The notes under the pieces are model-generated. The model saw only the letters and a program-made list of their open reading frames with translations, was not told the DNA's origin and did not search any database. Source: Pedobacter sp. PF22-3 (GTDB taxonomy: Bacteria > Bacteroidota > Bacteroidia > Sphingobacteriales > Sphingobacteriaceae). Taken from it: a stretch of DNA of 64,000 bases. The translations under genes and the position numbers were made by a program. This document shows, piece after piece, positions 55,061 through 62,271 of this stretch. Each line of letters starts with the position of its first letter. Position 1 is the first letter of the stretch. The DNA lies in assembly GCF_026239555.1 (NCBI RefSeq), contig NZ_JAPIVP010000021.1, positions 36,090 to 100,089 on the forward strand, given 5' to 3'.

Positions 55061-56623
55061 ATGGTTAATACTTCCTGTCACCTAGATTCATCACGCAGCA
55101 TTCGGGGACTACATCTCTTCATTATATTTTTCGGAATCTTAAAATTCCTGATCCATGTAATTGCCTTAAAAGGATATGGCTACCATGCTGATGAAATTTA
55201 CTACGTTGAACTCGGAAAGGAATGGCAATGGGGTTTCCCCGATATATCACCATTTGTAACCTGGATAGCGTATATTTCAAAGCTGCTTTTTTGCTCCTCT
55301 TTAATCGGTTACCGAATCCTGCCTTGCTTTTTCTCCGCGGCAATAGTCGTAATCACTGGCTACATCACTTATTTTCTAGGCGGAAGACGTTTAGCCATTA
55401 CAATCGCCTGCTCGGCAATTATTTGCTCGCCTGCATTTTTAGCAACTTCGTACCTCTTGCAACCGGCCGTGTTCGATGAGTTCTTTTGGACCCTCCTTTC
55501 CTTCGCCCTCATCGCTTACCTTAAAACCCGTAAAACATCTTTCTTATGGCTTATGGCAATAGCATTGGCATTTGGCATACTCAACAAATACAGCATCCTG
55601 TTATTGGTTTTTACAGTACTCATCGCCTGGTTAATTTGTGGAAGGAGTGCAACTGCGCCCCACTGGAAGAAGCTGATACTTCCTGCCCTGGTTTTCCTGT
55701 TGATTTTAGCCCCACACATTGCATGGCAATTTGAACAAAACTTTCCTATTTATAAATTCACAACCCAGGTGGCGAAAACAAACTTCGACATTGATCTCGG
55801 CGATTACTTCCTGCAACTATTTTTCTTTCACGGAGCAGCGGTAGCTGTTTGGTCTGCAGGACTTATTTTCCTGATGACTAACCGGCAAAGCAAAGAATAT
55901 TTTTTTCTGGGCATCGCATCTTTAATGGTGATTGCAATACTATCCGTATTAAAGGGCAAGCTTTATTATGGACTAGGCCTCTTCCCCCTGCTATTTGCCA
56001 ACGGTGGATATTGCTGGGCGCTCATGTTAAATCACTTTAAAACTGCTTATAAAGTGATGTTCATCGGAATGCTCTATGTTTTTGCACTCTTCAGTCTTCC
56101 TGTGGTAATTCCTATATTTTCCCTTACCAATAATAAATTTTATATGTCTGAAATGGTAAAGCTAACGGGTTTTTCCAGACCGCTTCGCTATGAGGATGGC
56201 TCTTATGGTAAAATGCCACAGTTTTTCGCCGACATGACCGATTGGGAATACCTGACAACGAAAGTAGAAAAAGCCAGCAGACAACCAAGCACGTTGGGTA
56301 AAGCGCAAGTAATTTTAACTGACGATTATGCCATTGCCGGAGCCTTAAAACACTACGGCAGTAACGAACTGCCATTTGTAATATCGGCAAGCAACAGCTT
56401 TCTAAGCAAATCGCCAAAAAGTCTGGATCAGCACACGATCATTTACCTCACTAAATCAACCGGACTGGTCGTTAAAGGCGTTGCTGGTAAAGTAACCCTC
56501 ATTGATACCATTCATTCAAACAACTCACACATTAACGGATTATGTATTTATAGGTTATCCTTCCTTACCAAGGCCTTCAAACAACAGTACGCCAGAGATC
56601 GGCTGATATTCGTAGAAAACTAA
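55061..56623 (+). CDS. GT39-like dolichol/undecaprenyl-phosphate-linked glycosyltransferase
   Basis: A 520-residue membrane glycosyltransferase of the PMT/ArnT type with about eleven helices. The first periplasmic loop has the catalytic acidic pair in GYHADEIYYVELGKEW (the D-E), and WLMAIALAFGILNKYSILLL and PHIAWQFEQNFPIYKF are family-like. It moves a sugar from a polyprenyl-phosphate donor onto a lipid, glycan or protein on the periplasmic side; the acceptor is not identifiable. The C-terminal soluble part (390-520) is the usual tail. Single gene, convergent with the PAS kinase. Confidence 0.8.
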   Translation: MVNTSCHLDSSRSIRGLHLFIIFFGILKFLIHVIALKGYGYHADEIYYVELGKEWQWGFPDISPFVTWIAYISKLLFCSSLIGYRILPCFFSAAIVVITGYITYFLGGRRLAITIACSAIICSPAFLATSYLLQPAVFDEFFWTLLSFALIAYLKTRKTSFLWLMAIALAFGILNKYSILLLVFTVLIAWLICGRSATAPHWKKLILPALVFLLILAPHIAWQFEQNFPIYKFTTQVAKTNFDIDLGDYFLQLFFFHGAAVAVWSAGLIFLMTNRQSKEYFFLGIASLMVIAILSVLKGKLYYGLGLFPLLFANGGYCWALMLNHFKTAYKVMFIGMLYVFALFSLPVVIPIFSLTNNKFYMSEMVKLTGFSRPLRYEDGSYGKMPQFFADMTDWEYLTTKVEKASRQPSTLGKAQVILTDDYAIAGALKHYGSNELPFVISASNSFLSKSPKSLDQHTIIYLTKSTGLVVKGVAGKVTLIDTIHSNNSHINGLCIYRLSFLTKAFKQQYARDRLIFVEN

Positions 56624-56758
56624 CAAATGGCGTTGCCAGCCCCCCTTATCGTCTGTTAAGGATGTAAGTGAATGCACGATACGATTATCAATTCGGGAAA
56701 TAAATGATCATCTTGTAATTTAAATCAGGTTATGTTTTATCTTCCGGATGGTAAAATT

Positions 56759-58738
56759 TTAAAGCCCGGCAGGGAGCTGTACTTTAAAAATACTTCCTGT
56801 TCCCATATTGCTTTCAACACTAATATGGCCATCATGGAGTTCTATAATTTCACGACAAAAATACAGCCCTATCCCAAAACCGGAGATTATTCCTTTCTGC
56901 CCCTTTTCTGCCCTGTAATACCGCTCGAATATCCGTTCCCGGTCTTCCGCCGCAATGCCCATCCCTTTATCACTGACAGAAATTTCCACTGTATTATCTT
57001 CGGCCGCAGAATAGCCAAGGGTGATCTGGCTTCCCATCGGTGAATATTTAACTGCATTTTCGACCAGGTTTTGAATGACTTGAGCGATTTTATTCCGATC
57101 AGCATTTAATTGAAAAGAATGTAGCTGATCAACAACGATTTCATGCGTATGAATCCTGGATTGAAATTCCTCTTCCAGTTCTGCAAACAGCGTTTTCAAA
57201 TCGAAATCTGACCTTTCAATCAGCATTCTTCCAGAATCAAGCCGCGAGATATTTAAGAAACCATTGATCATATTACTCATATTACCAACCTGTTTAACAG
57301 ACTTCTCCAGAATGTTTTGTTGAGCAGTGTTTTCTGTCATAATGGCCTGACGCTGCATCAACTGAAGGTAGGCATTGATGGCGGTTAGTGGTGTTTTAAG
57401 TTCATGACTGACCACGCTTATAAAATCGTTTTTTCGCTGTTCTTCTTTCTTCTGCTCAGTAATATCCCGTAAAGTACCATTCAGACTTGTCGCTTTTCCC
57501 TTAGCATCATAAAACACTTTTCCCCTTGCCTGCACCAGTCTCCCATTCGGGTCATGGGGATGGAAGATACGATATTCAATAAAGTAATTCCCATCAGATC
57601 CTTCGCCCAGCACATCATTAATGGCTGCAGTAACACGTTCCCTGTCCTCTTCTACAATAGCAGCAATAGCGATCGAGAGGTCCAGTTGCTCCTCATCAGC
57701 TAAACCGAACCATAATTTTAATAATTTATTTCCCGAGAAGAGATTGGTATCGGGCTCATAGTAGAACGTGGCCAGCGCCCCTGCCTCGATGGCCATGGAT
57801 AACATATGCTGGTCTTTCTCGCTTCTGCGCCGTTCCAGTATCTCATCTGTGATTTCTTCCAGAATGATCAGCACGCCTGTAACTTGGTGATCAGATGAAA
57901 AAACAGGTTGGTAAATGGAATTCACAATAGCCTCTCTGAGTCCCTCATGGTGGCGTAAAAACACCGAAAATTCATTGTTTGTTTTCCTTACCCCGCTTTC
58001 AAAGACCTCCTTCAGCCATCGATTCACCGGCTGGCCTTCCAGTTCAGGCCGTGCGGTTTTATGTGGGATGCCTTGTACAGCTGACAACTCATGCCCCCAG
58101 ATCTTCAATATTACAGGATTAGCGATCTCAATAATCAAGTCTGGCCCCTGCAGCATAGCGATGCCTACCGGCGCTTGCTCGATGATTGTCCTCACCTGCT
58201 CTCGGCTTTCTGCCAGAAGTTTTAACGAATGATTGAGTTCATCATTTGTGGTCGTCAACTCCTCCAATGTTGCTGCCATTTCCTCCAGCAGACTTTGTTC
58301 ATTCTCTTCTTTTTCCCGAATTTTTTTCTGGTGCTCTAATCTTGAAGTAACATTACGGGCCGTGTTCAAAATACACCAGGTTTTATTATTTTGGTCCAAC
58401 AGCGCCTTATATTCATAGTCGAAATAATCCGTAACCGGAATACCGTTTTTAATGAGCCTGGCAGGTGCATCGGTAACCGAATAGGATTTGCCCGAACGCC
58501 ACACCTCTTGCAGAAGAGATAAGAATGGCTGATCTTCCAGTTCTGGCAGTGCACTGATAAGCGGAGTACCAATAACAGAAGCGTCCTTGCCCCATAGCGA
58601 AAGCATCCCTGCATTAGCAAACCGGATAGTCACATTTTCACCAGCGTATATAGCGGTAGGTTCGGTAGAGCAGCTTAATGCTTGTAATATAAGATCTTCG
58701 CCAAAAAAGGGATCGCGCGATTTTTCCTCAGTATTCAT
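56759..58738 (-). CDS. Soluble PAS-PAS-PAS sensor histidine kinase
   Basis: A 659-residue kinase without membrane segments. PAS domains at about 15-130, 180-300 and 310-430, a HisKA domain with FISVVSHELKTPLTAIN (His445) and a HATPase_c domain (NLVENAVKYSP, GMGIAAEDRERIFERYYR, GFGIGLYFCREII). A coiled coil between the first two PAS (EKEENEQSLLEEMAATLEEL) supports dimers. The longer frame uses a TTG at 58741; the ATG at 58738 is better. The cognate regulator is not in the window. It is close to the 73-residue gene but on separate reading, about 110 bases apart. Confidence 0.88.
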   Translation of the reverse strand: MNTEEKSRDPFFGEDLILQALSCSTEPTAIYAGENVTIRFANAGMLSLWGKDASVIGTPLISALPELEDQPFLSLLQEVWRSGKSYSVTDAPARLIKNGIPVTDYFDYEYKALLDQNNKTWCILNTARNVTSRLEHQKKIREKEENEQSLLEEMAATLEELTTTNDELNHSLKLLAESREQVRTIIEQAPVGIAMLQGPDLIIEIANPVILKIWGHELSAVQGIPHKTARPELEGQPVNRWLKEVFESGVRKTNNEFSVFLRHHEGLREAIVNSIYQPVFSSDHQVTGVLIILEEITDEILERRRSEKDQHMLSMAIEAGALATFYYEPDTNLFSGNKLLKLWFGLADEEQLDLSIAIAAIVEEDRERVTAAINDVLGEGSDGNYFIEYRIFHPHDPNGRLVQARGKVFYDAKGKATSLNGTLRDITEQKKEEQRKNDFISVVSHELKTPLTAINAYLQLMQRQAIMTENTAQQNILEKSVKQVGNMSNMINGFLNISRLDSGRMLIERSDFDLKTLFAELEEEFQSRIHTHEIVVDQLHSFQLNADRNKIAQVIQNLVENAVKYSPMGSQITLGYSAAEDNTVEISVSDKGMGIAAEDRERIFERYYRAEKGQKGIISGFGIGLYFCREIIELHDGHISVESNMGTGSIFKVQLPAGL

Positions 58739-58852
58739 CAATCAAATATAAGGCAAATACGTAAGAACTGATCTAAACGATGTTACAGATTGCTATTGAG
58801 ACGATAAAAAGTGTCATTAAAACCGTAGAGCCATCAGGTGCAGCAGTAAACC

Positions 58853-59074
58853 TTAATCCGCGTATTCCTCCAATATACTTAGCGTGTATCTGGATAGTTT
58901 GTAGTTTACAGCGACCAGGCCGAAGAATCTTTTCACGGTAGTTTCACTGATCATTTTTTTAGTGCTTTTAGAAATCTCTTTCGACAAAAATTTGCAATCC
59001 CAGGAAGTAACAGCACTTAGCCCGGCTTTTAAACACACGCGGGCTCTCAGTTCTTTTAATGCTTGATCATCCAT
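58853..59074 (-). CDS. Stand-alone HTH-like small domain (WDC..S..TTVKRFFG family)
   Basis: A 73-residue protein. It matches the N-terminal module common in hypothetical Sphingobacteriaceae proteins: SWDCKFLSKEISKSTKKMISETTVKRFFGLVAVNYKLSRYTLSILEEYAD, where SETTVKRFFG looks like a recognition helix. Here it stands alone with a stop right after the module, so it is either a complete small regulator or the remaining head of a longer gene. It follows the OmpA operon hairpin (59084-59115), and the PAS kinase comes after it. Function unknown; DNA binding is a guess from the helix pattern. Confidence 0.6.
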   Translation of the reverse strand: MDDQALKELRARVCLKAGLSAVTSWDCKFLSKEISKSTKKMISETTVKRFFGLVAVNYKLSRYTLSILEEYAD

Positions 59075-59083
59075 AATTTACAA

Positions 59084-59115
59084 GCTTTCCTACCTTAATT
59101 GGCAGGTAGGAAAGC
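59084..59115 (-). terminator. Hairpin closing the type IX operon
   Basis: GCTTTCCTACC (59084-59094) and GGTAGGAAAGC (59105-59115) are perfect 11-base complements around a 10-base loop. It starts 8 bases past the OmpA stop on the minus strand and is followed by TTGTAAATT, a weak T-run, so some read-through into the 73-residue gene is possible. Confidence 0.6.
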
Positions 59116-59122
59116 GTTATTA

Positions 59123-61081
59123 CTAATATTTTAAAATGGTAAATTCTGTTCTTCTATTTTGCTGATGTTCTGCTGCAGAACAGCTCACTCCATTTGAGCA
59201 GCGGTTAAGCAAACGTGTTTCGCCATAGCCTTTGGCAATCATCCTGCTTCTCGCGATACCCCTGCTGACCAGGTAATTAACTACAGATCTTGCTCTCCGT
59301 TGAGAAAGGTCAAGGTTATAGATATCTACGCCCCGACTATCAGTATGAGAAGCAAGTTCAATTTCCAGGGAAGGATTGTCTCTCATGGTGCGAACCAACT
59401 CATTCAATATTTTTGCCGCATCAGCCCGGATATTATCCTTATCAAAATCGTAATGAATATTTGCAAGTCTCAGCGTTTTCCCCTGCTCAAACAAAGGCTC
59501 TAAGCGCAACTCGGCATATAAAGTGTCTGATTTTGCCAGCCCTTTCGTGGTTAATATTGCTGAATCTGCGTAGAACTTTAGTTTGGCCCCGAGCACTTTA
59601 TAATCGCTTTCTTTATCAAGCTGGAAGAAGAAAGTACCATCCTGTTCATTGATTTTTTTTGCTACAATACCTGATCCATTCTTCGACAGAGTAACGGTCA
59701 CATCAGAAAGATGTTCATGCGTTTTCTTGTTAAACGCTATCCCACGTAGCGCGAGAATGATTTTCGGACGGGAGTAGTTGAAGGTATAGATGTCATCAGA
59801 ACCCTGTCCACCTTTACGGTTAGATGCCAGATATCCGGTAATTCCATCAGCGGTTGGGCCGGCGGTAAAGAAAGCAAAGTCGTCTGCAGCAGAGTTAATA
59901 GGATACCTTAAATTTACTGCTTTTGTCCAGTTGGATTTATCACCCTTGCTGCTAAAAATATCCAGGCCGCCCATTCCGGGCAATCCGTCTGTAGAAAAGT
60001 ACAGTGTGCCAGTTTCACTTACCGAAGGAAACATTTCGTTGCCTGCAGTATTTACCGATGGACCTACATTAATAGGTTTTCCCCAAGTACCGTCAGACTG
60101 CAGATCGCTATACCAGATATCTGTTCCACCTAACGTTCCAGGCATATCAGACACAAAATAAAGGGTTTTTTCGTCGGAACTCAGACTTGCATGTCCCACG
60201 GAGTATTCCTTAGGTTTGTTATACGCAAATGGCTCCACCTGGTAAGTTCCGGTCTGTTTATTCTTAGTGTAAATATAAAGTTCCAGGTTACTTGTTTTGT
60301 ACTTTCGTTTGCCAGCTTTACCCACTTCACCCTGGCTACCTGTATAAGTGCGGGTAACGTAGAAAACGGTTTGGGACTTGTCCGATACGAGTGGCCCCTG
60401 ATGAAACGGCGCATCATTAAGGCCAGATTTTATCACCACAGGATTAGTGAGGTTATGCTGCATATCTGATGTTGAGGCATAGATTTTAAGAAAGCTATTT
60501 CCCGTTCGGCCATAAGTTTTGTTCAATCCTTTATTTTCCGGCTCTCCGGTAAAATACACCAGTTTTCCAACAGGATAAGCTGAAAACTCAGAAAGCGGCG
60601 TATTTACTCCCGTTTCATTTCTAATCTGGTAAGCGGTTGGATTTGCCATCCAGGTAATGGCAGAGTCGCAGCCTGCGATTTGTAAGGCCACCTGAGGCGT
60701 TAGGCCGATCTTGGTGGCATAGTCAGCAAACACTTTCTTTGCCTCTGCGTATTTCAGATTTGCTTTCAGCATTTCGCCATAATAGAGTAGATTGATGGCC
60801 GAACTTTCAGGCCTGGCGATAACGCGCGAGTACCAGGTTTCCGCAGCTTCAAAATCATTCATGTTGCGGTAACACAGTGCTAGATTTTCAAGGTCTGTAA
60901 TTCGCGGATTATCCTTGTCTACCAGTTTTTGGATTAAGGTGGCAGCCTTTGCATAACTATATTGATTTAAAAGTGCCTGAGCCCTTTCACGTATCCCAGG
61001 TTGTTCCTGAGCATTTGCCCATCCGAGCAGGATGGAGAGGGCAACAACTACTAAACTAAATTTTCTATAATGGTTGTTCAT
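59123..61081 (-). CDS. OmpA/PD40/TPR protein of the type IX-linked operon
   Basis: A 652-residue envelope protein. Signal peptide 1-24 (ending NAQEQ), TPR-like helices about 30-140 (ATLIQKLVDKDNPRITDLENLALCYRNM), PD40 beta-propeller blades about 160-420 (HASLSSDEKTLYFVSDMPG, GTDIWYSDLQ, GLDIFSSKG), a carboxypeptidase-like beta sandwich about 440-525, and a C-terminal OmpA peptidoglycan-binding domain (HYDFDKDNIRADAAKIL, ASHTDSRGVDIYN, SQRRARSVVNYLVSRGI, NRRTEF). This is the PorE/SprE-adjacent type found with PorP/SprF proteins, which tie secreted adhesins or the secretion motor to the cell wall. It is last in an operon after the 45-residue protein, one base from its stop. Confidence 0.88.
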   Translation of the reverse strand: MNNHYRKFSLVVVALSILLGWANAQEQPGIRERAQALLNQYSYAKAATLIQKLVDKDNPRITDLENLALCYRNMNDFEAAETWYSRVIARPESSAINLLYYGEMLKANLKYAEAKKVFADYATKIGLTPQVALQIAGCDSAITWMANPTAYQIRNETGVNTPLSEFSAYPVGKLVYFTGEPENKGLNKTYGRTGNSFLKIYASTSDMQHNLTNPVVIKSGLNDAPFHQGPLVSDKSQTVFYVTRTYTGSQGEVGKAGKRKYKTSNLELYIYTKNKQTGTYQVEPFAYNKPKEYSVGHASLSSDEKTLYFVSDMPGTLGGTDIWYSDLQSDGTWGKPINVGPSVNTAGNEMFPSVSETGTLYFSTDGLPGMGGLDIFSSKGDKSNWTKAVNLRYPINSAADDFAFFTAGPTADGITGYLASNRKGGQGSDDIYTFNYSRPKIILALRGIAFNKKTHEHLSDVTVTLSKNGSGIVAKKINEQDGTFFFQLDKESDYKVLGAKLKFYADSAILTTKGLAKSDTLYAELRLEPLFEQGKTLRLANIHYDFDKDNIRADAAKILNELVRTMRDNPSLEIELASHTDSRGVDIYNLDLSQRRARSVVNYLVSRGIARSRMIAKGYGETRLLNRCSNGVSCSAAEHQQNRRTEFTILKY

Positions 61082-61082
61082 A

Positions 61083-61220
61083 TTAAATTTTGGTTAAAGT
61101 GATCTTAATCTGTTCTATTGATTCTACCAGGCCAATAACGAAAGCCGAGACCACTAATATGGATAATAACATCAGCCAGACTACGCCTGCTGTTGCTTTT
61201 AGGATGTAACAAAGTATCAT
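61083..61220 (-). CDS. 45-residue single-helix membrane protein between porP and the OmpA gene
   Basis: A complete ATG-to-TAA frame of 46 codons. The product begins MILCYILKATAGVVWLM and continues through LLSILVVSAFVIGL, one strong membrane helix, then a mixed charged tail VESIEQIKITLTKI. The PorP/SprF stop, one base, then this ATG; its own stop, one base, then the OmpA-gene ATG: both junctions read TAATATG. This exact fit is hard to explain by chance. It has the size and layout of a small accessory subunit. I know of no described family for it. It may be missed by gene finders because of its size. Confidence 0.75.
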   Translation of the reverse strand: MILCYILKATAGVVWLMLLSILVVSAFVIGLVESIEQIKITLTKI

Positions 61221-61221
61221 A

Positions 61222-62235
61222 TTAAAAAAATCTTGGACTCAGTAAACGAATATCTTTCCGCGGGAAAGTGAGACCGAGGGTGATCTCGTGCGTGCCGTTT
61301 GAGATACTTCCGAACTTACTTAGCGCATAATCGTAAGAGTAGCCGATGCGAAAACGTTTGTCCACATAAAATTGGGCGATGCCTGAAATTGAGTTCAATT
61401 GACTAAGATCCTGCCCTTCAGCATATTTTTTGTTCCAGATTTTTACACCGGTGCGGTATGCCCCACCCAACCATACTTTACCGCCGAAGATGACCATTGC
61501 GCCTACATCTAAACTTGTTGGTCCTTTAAAATCTTCCTTAACCATAATACTCGGACGCAGTTTAGTATCGTCATTAAGATCGACCAACATACCCGTAATC
61601 AAATAAAAATGACGCTGGCGCCTGATATTTTCATTAGTACCATCACTCCAACGGAAGATTGCATTGTCATAGGATCTAGAAAACAGATCCATTACTGACG
61701 CACCAATATAAAATTTAGGACTTGAGTAGTACACACCAAACCTGGCATCAGGAACGATATTACTGATTTTACCAATCGGTAACGACTGATCACCATCATC
61801 TACCGGGTTAAGCAGGCTTCCGTCCAAACCATATTGTGTAAGGCCAACACCAATACCAAAGCTCAATCTTTTGGTGTCCTCATCATCTAACCGGATTCGG
61901 TACGCATAGTTCAAGTAAGCAGCGTTTGCCGATTGCGGACCGAGTTTATCAGCCGTAATCTGTAAGCCCAGGCCCATTCTTTTCGTATACGGATCCAGAA
62001 CCCCATCAATAGAAATCTGCCCGGTCTTTGGAGCACCCTGAATCCCTGTCCATTGGCTTCTGAGCGCCATCTGGGCAAACCATTCCTCCTTATAACCGGC
62101 ATATGCCGGGTTTACGCTTAAAGAATTGAAAATATATTGTGTAAACTGAATGTTCTGCTGTGCAAGAACAGGAGTAGCTTCACAACATAGCAAAGCTACT
62201 ACCAGTATTAATTTATTTATGCCTTTTATCTTCAT
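61222..62235 (-). CDS. PorP/SprF family outer membrane protein, type IX secretion associated
   Basis: A 337-residue outer membrane protein. Signal peptide about 1-25 from the start at 62235 (MKIKGINKLILVVALLC), ending VLAQQ. The family start QQNIQFTQYIFNSLSVNPAYAG is intact, with GLGLQITADKLGP and FRIGYSYDYALSKFGSISNGTHE as later family stretches. It is a barrel that anchors a type IX substrate with a B-type sorting domain to the surface. The gene just upstream encodes such a protein, 36 bases away. The longer frame to 62271 adds MYGRATGHIKKV, which does not look like a signal. Confidence 0.9.
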   Translation of the reverse strand: MKIKGINKLILVVALLCCEATPVLAQQNIQFTQYIFNSLSVNPAYAGYKEEWFAQMALRSQWTGIQGAPKTGQISIDGVLDPYTKRMGLGLQITADKLGPQSANAAYLNYAYRIRLDDEDTKRLSFGIGVGLTQYGLDGSLLNPVDDGDQSLPIGKISNIVPDARFGVYYSSPKFYIGASVMDLFSRSYDNAIFRWSDGTNENIRRQRHFYLITGMLVDLNDDTKLRPSIMVKEDFKGPTSLDVGAMVIFGGKVWLGGAYRTGVKIWNKKYAEGQDLSQLNSISGIAQFYVDKRFRIGYSYDYALSKFGSISNGTHEITLGLTFPRKDIRLLSPRFF

Positions 62236-62271
62236 TACTTTTTTGATATGGCCGGTTGCCCGGCCGTACAT

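Noticed and set aside
58743..58750. TATATTTG box before the PAS kinase
   Set aside because: It lies 5 bases before the ATG at 58738, too close to act as a -7 box for a leadered mRNA.
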